A stretch of DNA of 31,162 nucleotides from CAYFJO01 sp964343305 (GTDB taxonomy: Bacteria; Planctomycetota; Planctomycetia; Pirellulales; Pirellulaceae): positions 1 to 31,162 of the forward strand of contig CAYFJO010000086.1 of NCBI GenBank assembly GCA_964343305.1, in the 5' to 3' direction. The translations under genes and the position numbers were made by a program. Below the pieces are notes generated by a model. That model saw only the letters and a program-made list of their open reading frames with translations. It was not told where the DNA came from and did not search any database. Below are positions 7,920 to 16,927 of this stretch, piece after piece; position 1 is the stretch's first letter, and the number at the start of each line of letters is the position of its first letter.

Positions 7920-8942
7920 TTACTTGCGCCGACGTTTCATGCGTTTGCTGGCGTTGAACAACACTTCTCGCTCCGCATCGGTCAGGCTCTCTTCACCTTC
8001 TTCGTGGAGCTTTTGCAAGATGTCGTCGACTTCGCCATCCAATTCGTTTGCCGAATCGTCCGACGGTGCGAATACGCGGAGATTGCCGCGCCGCCCGGAT
8101 GATCCCAGCAAGCCAAACAGCGAAAACCCGCCAAATAGTCGTTCGAGCCGAACGCCGGACCTCCAATAGGCAAATCCAAATGCCGCCCCGCCAAGATGTG
8201 CCGCATGAGCGACTCCCGTGTGGTAAGCCAAGCCGGCGAGTTCCATCAAAACTGGATGCAGGTCGATGATGATATAAATAGTCACCAGCACTCGAACTTC
8301 CACGCCGATGATTCCAAACACATACAGCCGGTCGCGCGGAAAATGAATTGCGTACAAAACCGCGACACCCATCACCGCGCCAGACGCCCCGATCGCCGGC
8401 GTATTGCCCGAAGTGGCCAGGTCCAGTGCGATGTAACCCAAGCTTGCCACAATCGCAGCCAACAAATAAAACCGCAAGAACTCGCGCGAACCATACATCG
8501 ACTCGAGCGCGACTCCGAACAGATAAAGTACGTACATGTTGAACAGGATGTGCCAGATCGAGCGTGGATTGTGACAAAAAGCACTCGTCAGCACACGCCA
8601 CACTTGCCATTGGCCAACAACCTTGCTGGTTTGTAATTGGAACCAATTCTGGACGATCGAGAGTCTCTCTTCCCGCGGAATCGGACCCAAGAGCTGCAAT
8701 TTCTCTTCGTCCGTCAATTCGCGCCCCTGTTCCTCGGCAATGGCGTCGAAGAAGTCTTCGTATTGAGAGATCACGTCGTCTTGAGTCATCGTGCGCGTGA
8801 TAAAGATCTGGGCGACGAAAACGACAATGTTAGTGATGATGATGAACTTGATGATCGGCGGCAGCCCCCCACCGCTCCATCCCGACCGGGCGTCAGAATA
8901 GCGAGAGGATTCACGATAATAGTCGCGGCTTTCAATTCCCAT
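7920..8942 (-). CDS. rhomboid-family intramembrane serine protease
   Basis: A 340-aa membrane protein. Rhomboid marks are the TM2 pair HILFNM (His131, Asn135), the nucleophile GASGAVMG (Ser187) in TM4, and HAAHLGGAAFG (catalytic His249) in TM6. The serine-histidine dyad is complete, so the enzyme should be active. A roughly 60-residue charged segment (52-115) separates TM1 from the core. After the last TM comes a soluble C-terminal tail with DDILQKLHEEGEESLTDAE, ending in basic KRMKRRRK; this resembles the short C-terminal domain found on many planctomycete and other rhomboids (DUF6576-like, from memory). It starts 13 bases after the esterase stop on the same strand, so it is probably the last gene of an SDR-esterase-rhomboid operon. 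Substrate unknown. Confidence 0.93.
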   Translation of the reverse strand: MGIESRDYYRESSRYSDARSGWSGGGLPPIIKFIIITNIVVFVAQIFITRTMTQDDVISQYEDFFDAIAEEQGRELTDEEKLQLLGPIPREERLSIVQNWFQLQTSKVVGQWQVWRVLTSAFCHNPRSIWHILFNMYVLYLFGVALESMYGSREFLRFYLLAAIVASLGYIALDLATSGNTPAIGASGAVMGVAVLYAIHFPRDRLYVFGIIGVEVRVLVTIYIIIDLHPVLMELAGLAYHTGVAHAAHLGGAAFGFAYWRSGVRLERLFGGFSLFGLLGSSGRRGNLRVFAPSDDSANELDGEVDDILQKLHEEGEESLTDAEREVLFNASKRMKRRRK

Positions 8943-8955
8943 AACGATTGTCCGT

Positions 8956-9846
8956 CTACTTCAAGAATCCCAACTCAACAAAAAACGCATCCATCGCTTT
9001 CACGGTCTCGGCGAACATTTTGCTGTCACCTCTGCCGTAGTTGAAAAACCCGTGACTTTGATCTTCATAGCCGACGAGTTGGCATCGGTTGCCCGCCTTC
9101 TTCATCGCATCAGCAAAAACTTCCGCCGTCCAATACGGAACTATGTCGTCCGCCTGGCCGTGAAAGATGATCGTGGGCGGGGCCCCCTTCGCAACATGGT
9201 GATAAGGTGACAATGCAATGGGTTTCACACCCATTCGTTCGGAAAGGTCTGCCATCCGCTCTTCATCCAGGGGCTGCTTGTCGTTGACGGCAGCCAATGC
9301 CAAGGCGGGATTAAACAAAGCCATCGCATTCGGCACGCTGCTGATCGATTCGTCTTCGCTCGATTCGTCGTATTGTTTGATCACGCCCGTGCACGCTGCT
9401 ACGTGTCCGCCAGCCGACCCGCCGCCCGCTGCGACTCGGTTCGGATCGACCCCCAAACGCTTGGCGTTCGCACGCACCCATCGAATCGCCGACTTGCCAT
9501 CGGCCACGCATGACACGGCTTTGGTCTCATGCCGCGTCCTTACGCGATAGTCGGCTGTCATCGCGACCATGCCGCGCGATGCCAAATGTTTGCACTGTTG
9601 GTGAAACTGAGCCGGCGTACCACTTTTCCAACCGCCGCCAAAAAAGAACACAATGGCCGCTCGCCCGTCCGTCGGTTTGTGCCCTTCTGGTTCAAAGATG
9701 TACATATTCAGCTTCACATCGCCGATCGTCTTGTAGACCTCGACTTTGGCACCTGGCAACTTTGGCGGATAGGCGCGGTTTCTTTGGGCTAGCGACGGCG
9801 TGGTCAGCGAAGCGGACAGCAGCAAACAAACGATCTTGGCGTTCAT
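8956..9846 (-). CDS. exported alpha/beta hydrolase (BD-FAE-like carboxylesterase)
   Basis: A 296-aa protein with a signal peptide (about 1-20, ending SLA-Q). It shows the alpha/beta hydrolase order of an acetyl-xylan/feruloyl esterase-like family: oxyanion segment FFFGGGWKSG (68-76, in place of HGGG), nucleophile elbow GGGSAGGH (Ser144), HGQADDIVP (Asp233) and DQSHGFF (His265). The triad is complete. The usual Asp/Glu before the nucleophile Ser is Gly here. The start has GAGGAA 8 bases upstream. It probably acts outside the cytoplasm on ester-decorated polysaccharide or another ester; the substrate is inferred only. It lies between the SDR gene (61-bp gap) and the rhomboid gene (13-bp gap). 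Confidence 0.9.
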   Translation of the reverse strand: MNAKIVCLLLSASLTTPSLAQRNRAYPPKLPGAKVEVYKTIGDVKLNMYIFEPEGHKPTDGRAAIVFFFGGGWKSGTPAQFHQQCKHLASRGMVAMTADYRVRTRHETKAVSCVADGKSAIRWVRANAKRLGVDPNRVAAGGGSAGGHVAACTGVIKQYDESSEDESISSVPNAMALFNPALALAAVNDKQPLDEERMADLSERMGVKPIALSPYHHVAKGAPPTIIFHGQADDIVPYWTAEVFADAMKKAGNRCQLVGYEDQSHGFFNYGRGDSKMFAETVKAMDAFFVELGFLK

Positions 9847-9907
9847 GAAATATTCCTCGGATGTTGGTTAGGTCGAGCTGTAGTGTATCAAGTATATCTG
9901 TTTCGTT

Positions 9908-10690
9908 TCACTTGCAGGTGTATCCGCCATCGATAATCAGTGTTGCGCCGGTCATGTAACGTGAGGCATCGCTGGCCAAATACACGGCCAGCGGGCCGAG
10001 ATCTTCGGGAATGCCGTATTCGCCGGCTGGAACGTTCGATCGCATCTTCTCAATGATTTCTGGATGAATCTTTGACCAGCGCTTGTTGGCGTCGGTCATG
10101 AATCCACCGGGGCAAATCGCATTCACCGTGATGTTGTGCCGGGCCCAGTCGACGGCGGTGGCTTTGGTGAATTGGACCATCGCACCCTTTGCGGTTTCAT
10201 AGTGTCGTCCCGCAATGTTGGCTCCGCAGACGAAGGCATTGATAGACGCGATGTTGATGATCCGGCCGCCACGGCCTTGCTCGATCATGTGACTGCCAAT
10301 CATCTTGGTGCAAATAAAACAACTGGTCAGATTCAAGTCCATTAACTCGCGCCATTTTTCCAGCGGCATTTCTTCGGTCGGAATGTTTTCGCGGCGGCCA
10401 CCCGCGTTGTTAATCAGGATGTCGATCGGACCGTGCTCGTCGGTCGCTTGCTGGCAACACGCTTCGCACTCCTCTGGTTTGCTGACATCGGCTTGGATCG
10501 TTACCACTTCGCGGCCCAAGTTGCGAATGTCGGCTGCGGTTTGATCGAGCGTTTCCTGCGTCCGGCCAACCAGAATCACATCCGCGCCGACGTCCGCGAT
10601 TGCCAACGCCATTTCACGGCCAAGTCCGCGACTGCCGCCCGTAATGAATAGCTTTTTACCATCAAGCCGAAACCGGTCTAGGACGCTCAT
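9908..10690 (-). CDS. short-chain dehydrogenase/reductase (gluconate 5-dehydrogenase-like)
   Basis: Classical SDR of 260 aa from the start chosen here. The ATG at 10690 is preferred over an in-frame ATG at 10708 because GGAG lies 6 bases before it, inside the longer reading. Motifs are cofactor site TGGSRGLG (17-24), Asp69 (ADVS), NNAGG (94-98), catalytic Ser149, Tyr164 and Lys168 (YETAK), and the late PGGFMTD. Arg43 in VGRT suggests NADP preference. It resembles gluconate 5-dehydrogenase/3-oxoacyl-ACP-reductase-like SDRs in layout; the substrate is not determinable. First gene of the probable operon that continues with the esterase and rhomboid. Confidence 0.92.
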   Translation of the reverse strand: MSVLDRFRLDGKKLFITGGSRGLGREMALAIADVGADVILVGRTQETLDQTAADIRNLGREVVTIQADVSKPEECEACCQQATDEHGPIDILINNAGGRRENIPTEEMPLEKWRELMDLNLTSCFICTKMIGSHMIEQGRGGRIINIASINAFVCGANIAGRHYETAKGAMVQFTKATAVDWARHNITVNAICPGGFMTDANKRWSKIHPEIIEKMRSNVPAGEYGIPEDLGPLAVYLASDASRYMTGATLIIDGGYTCK

Positions 10691-10709
10691 GTTTGTCTCC
10701 AAATTCATT

Positions 10710-10742
10710 AGACTTCCGAAGTCTCAAAGACTTCGGAAGTCT
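10710..10742. repeat. 15-bp perfect inverted repeat with 3-base loop
   Basis: Arms 10710-10724 and 10728-10742 (AGACTTCCGAAGTCT and its complement) are perfect, and each arm is itself partly palindromic. It lies immediately upstream of the SDR start (10690) in the divergent gap to 10880. It could be an operator or a dispersed repeat; it has no terminator T-run. Confidence 0.75.
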
Positions 10743-10811
10743 GAAGTGCACGCTGTTTTGAAACCTTCACAAGCACATCAAGGTATAGTGCAGAAGAGCA
10801 AACTGCAATCT

Positions 10812-10841
10812 TCGACAGATTCGATCCGATCGTGTTATAAT
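10812..10841 (+). promoter_or_regulatory. sigma70-type promoter for the DUF3352-like gene
   Basis: TCGACA (10812-10817, five of six to consensus) and a perfect TATAAT (10836-10841) are separated by 18 bases. Transcription would begin near 10848 and give a leader of about 32 bases containing AAAGGA before the ATG at 10880. This is the clearest promoter-like sequence I noticed in the window. Confidence 0.6.
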
Positions 10842-10879
10842 CACACGGTCGAGCCACCATCTTCTCAAAGGAATCTTGT

Positions 10880-12622
10880 ATGCGATCCTCACAATCTTTG
10901 TTTGTGGCGTTGCTGTGCCTTGTCCTCGCACCGGTGTTCGCCAAGGCGGACGAGCGAAGTGCTGCCGAAGTGCTGCCATCGTCGACCGTTGCTTACTTCG
11001 AGTTGAGCGATCCCGGCCAGTTGCTTGACTTGGTTTTAACTCATCCACTGCGTGACAAGATCGAAGCGCTCGAAGCCGTTCAAAAGGCGTTGAAGAGCCC
11101 GCAGTATGCTCAATCCCAATTGATTTTGAAGTTTGTCGAATTGCAACTGGGTATGGACTGGCAGACGGCGGCCAAGACTTTGACCAAAGGCGGCGTGTAT
11201 CTTGCCTTCGACGCCGAAACCGAAGGCGTCGTGATGCTGCTCAAAGCCAGTGACAAAGATAAATTGACGAAGATCCGCGAGACGTTCTTGAAACTGGCCC
11301 GCGACGACGCAAAGCGGAAGGGCAAGGAGGAACCGGTCGAGGAAAAAGAGTATCGAAGCCTGACAGCTTACCAGCTCGACAAAGGCATTCACGCGCAGTT
11401 CGAAGACTGGTATCTGCTGACCAACAAAGGCGATCTGGCAAAGTCGATTGCCGACGCATTAATCGACGGCAACAAAGACAGCCTGGCGGACAACGAACAG
11501 TTTCAAGCCGCGTATAAGACCAAGTCCGACACCGCGAACGGCTGGGCGTACGCGAACTTCGCCGCGCTTCGCAACGCCGGTGTTGGCAAAGAAGTGTTTA
11601 AAGACAAGCACGACAATCCAGGCGTCGAACTGTTGTTCGGTGGGATCATTAGTACCATGGAGAAGACTCCCTATGTCGCGTTTGAATTCTCGATTGGCCA
11701 GTCCGATGTAAGACTGAGTGCACTGGTCCCCAGCGATCCCGATTGGATACCCGAAAAACGCGAGTTCTTTTTTGGATCTGATGGCGATGGCACGACCGGC
11801 AAACCGCTGACGCCCAAGCAAACACTCTTGTCGATCGAAGCGTTCCGCGACATCGGCACCTTCTGGCTTGCCAAGGAAGATCTGTTCGAAGAAAACGTCG
11901 TCGCTCAGATGACGCAGGTTGATAGCCAGTTTTCAACGATTTTCTCCGGGCTTGATTTCGGCCGAGAGGTGCTTGGTTCGCTGAAGTCGCAGATTCAGAT
12001 TGTGTTGGCGCGGCAGGACTATAAAGATATCCAAACGCCCATGCCGGATATACAACTTCCCGCAGGCGCATTCGTCGTTCGGTTACACGAAGCCAAAAAA
12101 CTGCAGCAGCGTTTCAAAGTCGCCTTCCAAAGCTTCATGGGACTCACCAACTTTGGACTGTCGCAACAAGGGCAACCTCAGTTCGACATCAATACGGAGT
12201 CCCGTGGCGATGCTCGAATCGTGTCCGCTTCTTACTTGACCGACGATGAATCAGAAAAGGGACTGATCAACTACAATTTTTCGCCGTCGATCGCCTACAT
12301 CAATGACTGGTTTATTATCTCCAGCACCAGAGATTTGGCGGTCGAGTTAGCCGAACTAGCGGCCAATCACCAGGAAGCCCAAGACAACGCCAAGCATACG
12401 TCGGCAGCGCTGAAGATCGAAGAAGTCGAAAAGATCTTGGCCGACAACCGCAAACATTTGGTTGCCGGCAACATCCTGCAAAAAGGACACAGCAAAGCCG
12501 AAGCCGAGAAAGAAATCGGGACGTTGTTAAGCTTGCTGAAGTCTGGCAGGGAGTTGTCCTTCCGTTTGTTGAACAACAAGGATTCGCTGGCGTTGGAGTT
12601 TCAGTTGAGTTTCAGCAACTAA
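10880..12622 (+). CDS. exported DUF3352-like protein
   Basis: A 580-aa protein with a clean signal peptide (1-23, ending VFAKAD). It then reads AAEVLPSSTVAYFELSDPGQLLD, the opening seen in planctomycete proteins annotated as DUF3352-type: a short 'potential for x to be seen as y' strand followed by repeated alpha/beta segments with WYLLTNKGDLAKSIAD and WFIISSTRDLAVELAE. These two lines resemble each other and suggest an internal duplication (about residues 175-190 and 475-490). No catalytic motif is visible. AAAGGA precedes the ATG. The function of the family is unknown; it is presumably periplasmic. It is followed by the DUF1800 gene after a palindromic gap, so co-transcription is uncertain. 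Confidence 0.75.
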   Translation: MRSSQSLFVALLCLVLAPVFAKADERSAAEVLPSSTVAYFELSDPGQLLDLVLTHPLRDKIEALEAVQKALKSPQYAQSQLILKFVELQLGMDWQTAAKTLTKGGVYLAFDAETEGVVMLLKASDKDKLTKIRETFLKLARDDAKRKGKEEPVEEKEYRSLTAYQLDKGIHAQFEDWYLLTNKGDLAKSIADALIDGNKDSLADNEQFQAAYKTKSDTANGWAYANFAALRNAGVGKEVFKDKHDNPGVELLFGGIISTMEKTPYVAFEFSIGQSDVRLSALVPSDPDWIPEKREFFFGSDGDGTTGKPLTPKQTLLSIEAFRDIGTFWLAKEDLFEENVVAQMTQVDSQFSTIFSGLDFGREVLGSLKSQIQIVLARQDYKDIQTPMPDIQLPAGAFVVRLHEAKKLQQRFKVAFQSFMGLTNFGLSQQGQPQFDINTESRGDARIVSASYLTDDESEKGLINYNFSPSIAYINDWFIISSTRDLAVELAELAANHQEAQDNAKHTSAALKIEEVEKILADNRKHLVAGNILQKGHSKAEAEKEIGTLLSLLKSGRELSFRLLNNKDSLALEFQLSFSN

Positions 12623-12636
12623 CCCTTCGAACACTC

Positions 12637-12697
12637 GTGTGCCACTGGCTCTGCCAGTGCCGTGACGCTTCTCTCACTGGCAGAGCCAGTGGCACAC
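12637..12697. repeat. perfect 23-bp inverted repeat
   Basis: Arms 12637-12659 and 12675-12697 are exact complements around a 15-base loop; the arm carries CCACTGGCTCTGCCAGTG, which is itself nearly self-complementary. It sits between the DUF3352-like stop and the DUF1800 start and can form a strong hairpin with no T-tract. Confidence 0.88.
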
Positions 12698-12715
12698 AAC
12701 AACTTGAGGAAACCA

Positions 12716-14083
12716 ATGGCCTCCGATCTTTCCAAAGTTGATCCAAACTGGGCATGGGAACTTTACCAGCCAGACGAGGGCCGCCCGTGGAATCGTCGCC
12801 AGGCGGCTCATCTTTATCGCCGAGCAGGTTTTGCGGCCACATCTCGGCAACTGGACGAGGCCGTCAAGAAATCACCCGCTGAAACCGTCCAGCAATTGTT
12901 GACACCGGAGGACACCAACGATTTCGATTCCGAAATGGATGATTTTGGCGAGACAATTCGCGCCAATCGCGATCCCAGCCGCTTGTCCGCTTGGTGGTTG
13001 TATCGCATGCTCCACACGCCCGATCAATTGTTGGAAAAAACCACGTTGTTCTGGCACGGCCATTTCGCCACGAGCGCCGCGAAGGTGACGAGTGCCCGGT
13101 TGATGTTGGACCAGAACAAATTGCTACGGCGATTTGCTCACGGCAAATTCGAAGAAATGGTGCAACACATTTCACGCGACCCGGCGATGCTGATTTATCT
13201 CGATTCGACGACGAATCGCAAAACGCGCCCCAACGAGAACTACGCCCGTGAGGTGCTGGAGTTGTTCTGTCTGGGGCTGGATCAATACACCGAGAAAGAC
13301 ATCCAGGAACTGGCCCGATGTTTCACAGGCTACGAGGTCCGCAAAGACAAGTTCGGCTTCAACAAGTATCAGCACGACCGGGGTGTCAAGTCGGTTTTTG
13401 GACAAAGCGGTAATTTCAAAGGCGATGATGCCGTGCGCGTTGTTGTCAGTCAACAAGCGGCCCCGCGCTTTATTGTTCGCAAATTGATGCGATACTTTAT
13501 GTTTGACGAGCCACAGCCGCCTTCGTCGCTGGTCGATCCATTGGCGGACGAGCTGCGCGAACATGACTTTGACATCGGTTTTGTTGTCGGTCGCATTCTC
13601 GCCAGCAACTTGTTTTTTTCACCCCACTCGATGGGCCGCAAGGTTCGTTCGCCCGTGGAAATGGGAATTGGTCTGCTGCGGGCGCTGGAAGGCCGCACCA
13701 ACATCTTTCGTCTTGCTGAGTCGGTTGCCGAATTGGGGCAGTCGCCATTTTTCCCGCCTAATGTCAAAGGTTGGGATGGCGGGCGGACCTGGATCAATTC
13801 GTCCACGCTGCTCGGACGAGCGAATATGGTGCGCCAGATTCTTCTTGCGGATGAAACGAAATTTGGCGACGGCAACCTGGAATCACTTGTCGCGCGGCAC
13901 GGAAAATTGTCAACGAACGCGGCGGTTGACTGGTTACTCGACTTGCTAGTTGCCGTGCCCGTGCCGCCCGAAGTTCGAGAGATGCTCGTCGGCGTTGGCA
14001 ATACCAGCCAGGGTAACAAGCATCGGCGGCTTGCTAACGTCGTTCACACAATCAGCACACTGCCGGAATTTCAACTTGGTTAA
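12716..14083 (+). CDS. DUF1800 family protein
   Basis: A 455-aa protein typical of DUF1800, usually found next to DUF1501 in planctomycetes and other bacteria. Start: an upstream in-frame start at 12662 lies inside the palindrome, so ATG 12716, with GAGGAA just before it, is chosen. Family marks are WNRRQAAHLYRRAGFAAT (25-42), FWHGHFATSAAKV, MLIYLDSTTNRKTRPNENYA, REVLELFCLGLDQYTEKDI and the C-terminal PNVKGWDGGRTWINSSTLL. No signal peptide is visible, although partners of this family are often exported. The biochemical role is not known. The DUF1501 gene follows after 80 bases on the same strand and is its likely functional partner. Confidence 0.9.
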   Translation: MASDLSKVDPNWAWELYQPDEGRPWNRRQAAHLYRRAGFAATSRQLDEAVKKSPAETVQQLLTPEDTNDFDSEMDDFGETIRANRDPSRLSAWWLYRMLHTPDQLLEKTTLFWHGHFATSAAKVTSARLMLDQNKLLRRFAHGKFEEMVQHISRDPAMLIYLDSTTNRKTRPNENYAREVLELFCLGLDQYTEKDIQELARCFTGYEVRKDKFGFNKYQHDRGVKSVFGQSGNFKGDDAVRVVVSQQAAPRFIVRKLMRYFMFDEPQPPSSLVDPLADELREHDFDIGFVVGRILASNLFFSPHSMGRKVRSPVEMGIGLLRALEGRTNIFRLAESVAELGQSPFFPPNVKGWDGGRTWINSSTLLGRANMVRQILLADETKFGDGNLESLVARHGKLSTNAAVDWLLDLLVAVPVPPEVREMLVGVGNTSQGNKHRRLANVVHTISTLPEFQLG

Positions 14084-14092
14084 AAAGGTGTA

Positions 14093-14145
14093 GGATGGAT
14101 TTCCAATCCGTCCAAACAGACAGCGGACAGATTGGAAATCCGTCC
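14093..14145. repeat. 21-bp inverted repeat between DUF1800 and DUF1501
   Basis: Arms 14093-14113 and 14125-14145 (GGATGGATTTCCAATCCGTC type) pair at 19 of 21 positions with an 11-base loop. The hairpin lies within what should be an operon, 18 bases before the DUF1501 ATG, so it may modulate expression of the second gene or simply be a dispersed repeat. Confidence 0.75.
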
Positions 14146-14163
14146 CACAGAAAGGTAACGATC

Positions 14164-15387
14164 ATGGCCACCAATCGTCGCGAGTTTCTTACTATCGCCG
14201 CTGGTTCTTCTTTGATCTCGCTGGCGCCGACGATTCCACAGATCCTCGCCAACGCAGCTCTGGCTGGTGAGGAGTCCAAAGAAGATCGTGTCCTCATCGT
14301 AATTCAACTGTCCGGTGGCAACGACGGCCTTAACACCGTCGTCCCCTTTGCCAACGATGAGTATTACAAGAACCGCTTCACGCTGGCTATCGGCAAGAAT
14401 CAAGTGCGGAAGATTAACGACGATCTCGGATTTCATCCCGCGATGGAAGGCTATTCCAAGTTGCTCGAATCAAATCGTTTAGCAATCGTGCAAGGTGTCG
14501 GATATCCCAATCCGAATCGCTCGCATTTCGAGTCGATGGACTTGTGGCACACCGCGCATCAAACAAGCGATCGACAACAGTACGGTTGGCTGGGCCGGTA
14601 CCTCGACGGGTCCGCGGGCAAGGACGGGCGCGACGTCGCTGCAATTCACTTCGGCAAGGAAAAACAGCCGCTGGCACTGTCGTCGGAAATCACTCCCGTG
14701 CCATCGATTCAATCTATGGACCGGTTCAAGCTGGAACTCGGCGACCGGCGCGAGCTGCGCAACACGATTCAAAAAGCCACCGGAATCAAGCGGTCATCGG
14801 ACAACGAACTCTTGAGTTTCGTTCAGCAAAGCGCGACGTCAGCGATCGTCACAGCCGAGCGTGTCGAAGAGGCCCAGAAGAATTACAAGAGCGAAGTAAG
14901 GTATCCTCCGACCAGCCTGGCTCACAAGTTGCGGACGATCGCCCAACTCATCGACGCGGGTTTGAGTACGAAGATCTATTACGTCACCCTCAACGGTTTC
15001 GACACACACTCAAATCAAGGCCAGGCTCATTTCGGTTTGCTGCGCGAGTTGACCGGTGCAACGTTGGCATTTCTGGACGACGTTTCCAACCACGGTCATG
15101 CGGACCGCGTGCTGGCGATGACATTCAGCGAATTTGGCCGCCGGGTCAAGGAAAATGCCAGCCAGGGGACCGACCACGGTGCGGCGGCTCCACTTTTCTT
15201 GGCTGGCAACAATGTTAAGCCTGGATTGATTGGCAAGCATCCGAGTTTGACCGACCTCGAAGATGGCGACGTGAAGTTCCACACCGATTATCGCCGCGTT
15301 TATGCGACACTGCTGGAACAATGGCTGGGTTGCAAAGCTGAATCCGTCCTTGGCAGGCAATTCAATTCGTTACCATGCCTTAAGTAG
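14164..15387 (+). CDS. DUF1501 family protein, Tat-exported
   Basis: A 407-aa protein. ATG 14164 is chosen over an upstream ATG at 14095 because it starts right before a twin-arginine signal, TNRREFLTIAAGSSL (3-17), and the upstream part lies in a palindrome. DUF1501 marks are RVLIVIQLSGGNDGLNTVVP (42-61), the GYPNPNRSHFESMDLWHTA segment, LNGFDTHSNQGQAH, FSEFGRRVKEN and TDHGAAAPLFLAG (about 335-348). These fit an alkaline-phosphatase/sulfatase-like fold; the conserved Asp/His residues suggest metal binding, but activity is unproven. Folded export through Tat fits a cofactor- or metal-loaded protein. It is paired with DUF1800 upstream. Confidence 0.92.
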   Translation: MATNRREFLTIAAGSSLISLAPTIPQILANAALAGEESKEDRVLIVIQLSGGNDGLNTVVPFANDEYYKNRFTLAIGKNQVRKINDDLGFHPAMEGYSKLLESNRLAIVQGVGYPNPNRSHFESMDLWHTAHQTSDRQQYGWLGRYLDGSAGKDGRDVAAIHFGKEKQPLALSSEITPVPSIQSMDRFKLELGDRRELRNTIQKATGIKRSSDNELLSFVQQSATSAIVTAERVEEAQKNYKSEVRYPPTSLAHKLRTIAQLIDAGLSTKIYYVTLNGFDTHSNQGQAHFGLLRELTGATLAFLDDVSNHGHADRVLAMTFSEFGRRVKENASQGTDHGAAAPLFLAGNNVKPGLIGKHPSLTDLEDGDVKFHTDYRRVYATLLEQWLGCKAESVLGRQFNSLPCLK

Positions 15388-15574
15388 CAAGTTTCTGATC
15401 GTGCTCGTCACAGTTTTGGCGCACGCATGCCGTAACGGCGATTTTGCTTGACGTCGATGCGTCCAAGATCGAGGCAGCGATCAGTCGATGGCGATGGAAT
15501 TCTCCCAATTCAGATTTACAGCCGCCTGCGAAATTAGTTCAGAAAACGCGGTGAGTAGTCAAAGGGCCGCGTGA

Positions 15575-16927
15575 CTAGGGACCCACGATCGTGCAATTCG
15601 GCAACGCAGTTTTCAGCTCATCGACTGCCTCGTCAGAAACAAACGCGAGATTCGAAATATTCAATTCCCGCAGGGCTTGAAGTGGCTTCAATGCCATTAG
15701 GCCATCATCAGAAATACTCAGGCTATGTTCGCTGATGTCAAGTTTTTCAAGTTGAGTCAAACCAGACAAATGGGCAAGCCCGGCATCGCCAACCGATGCC
15801 TTTGCGACACTCAACTCCTTGAGTTGGGTCATTTTCCCAATCGGCTCCAAGGCGTCGTCGTCGATTGAGATGCTATTCCAGAGGTTTAGATTGACGAGTT
15901 TTTTCAACCCAATAAGTTCACTCAAACCCACGCCACTTACACCCGTCTGACGTAGGTCGAGCAACTGCAAGTTCGATAGCTTCCCGATGCTTTTGCAGCC
16001 TTCATCCCCGACGCCGGTCTTTCGCAGTTCGAGCCGGGCCATCTTGGGCAAGCCCGCAAGTACTTCCATCGCACTGTCACCGACCGGCGAATCCGTCAGA
16101 ATCACGTGTTCCAAATTCGTTAGCCCCGCAACCAACTTCATCCCTTCATCATCGACCTTGGTCACTTGCAACGCGAGTATGCGCAATTTCTTCATGTTCG
16201 AAATCGCTTTCATCGATTCGTTGGTGACTTGCTCGCCGTACAACTTCAAGTCGACCATGTTTGTTAAACCCGCAAGATGCGACACGCCCGCATCGCTGAA
16301 CGAATTTGTTTCGCGCAGGTCGATGGCCTGTAATGTCTTTGCATTTTTGAGATACTCCAGCCCCTTGTCGGTCACCTTGGTTTTGACCAGCCTAAGCACG
16401 CGCAGTTTCGGAAGGGAACTCAAGTGCTTTAAACCCTCTTCACGAATATTCGTCAGTTCCAAGTCGATGTAAAAAAGCTCTGACAGCCCTTGCAAGTGCT
16501 GCATCCCCGCATCGCCAACGCCTGTGTTTTTTAACAAGAGCCGCTGGAGACTATCCACTTTAGCGATGTGCTTGAGAGCGTCGTCCGTGATTTCGGGATT
16601 GGTCAGTGAGAGAATCTGGAGCTTGGAAAGCGTTTGCAAAAGTTTCAAGTCGTCGTTCGAGCAATACCACGTAATTTCGGTTGCAAAGCCGTTATCGTCG
16701 GTGGTCACGGAGCCTTCGAGTTCCTTGATTTTTTCGATCGCATAACTTTCAACTTGTTTCTTCAACTCCTCGATTTGCTTGGCCTGCTCCGCAACGATTT
16801 TACGAAGTTTGGTGAGTTCCTGAGCGGCTTCGACGTCTTCGGGAGAGGGGTTTCCGCAACCGGATAGGAGTAGTAAACACGTGAAAATGTTAACCGCCAG
16901 TAACCTGTAAAAGATACGTGTATTCAT
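15575..16927 (-). CDS. leucine-rich-repeat lipoprotein with N-terminal coiled coil
   Basis: A 450-aa protein. The start at ATG 16927 is used because GGAG lies 8-9 bases upstream and it directly precedes a lipoprotein signal (lipobox LSGC, Cys24); a longer reading to 16987 would add 20 unlikely residues. Residues 30-70 are a predicted coiled coil (AAQELTKLRKIVAEQ, then EELKKQVES). Residues 90-445 form about 14 leucine-rich repeats of 24 residues (pattern LxxLxxLxLxxTxVxDxGxxxL), giving a solenoid surface. The protein should be tethered to a membrane and bind a protein or cell-wall partner. It resembles the many planctomycete LRR lipoproteins of unknown role. The 187-bp gap on its 3' side shows no feature. 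Confidence 0.88.
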   Translation of the reverse strand: MNTRIFYRLLAVNIFTCLLLLSGCGNPSPEDVEAAQELTKLRKIVAEQAKQIEELKKQVESYAIEKIKELEGSVTTDDNGFATEITWYCSNDDLKLLQTLSKLQILSLTNPEITDDALKHIAKVDSLQRLLLKNTGVGDAGMQHLQGLSELFYIDLELTNIREEGLKHLSSLPKLRVLRLVKTKVTDKGLEYLKNAKTLQAIDLRETNSFSDAGVSHLAGLTNMVDLKLYGEQVTNESMKAISNMKKLRILALQVTKVDDEGMKLVAGLTNLEHVILTDSPVGDSAMEVLAGLPKMARLELRKTGVGDEGCKSIGKLSNLQLLDLRQTGVSGVGLSELIGLKKLVNLNLWNSISIDDDALEPIGKMTQLKELSVAKASVGDAGLAHLSGLTQLEKLDISEHSLSISDDGLMALKPLQALRELNISNLAFVSDEAVDELKTALPNCTIVGP

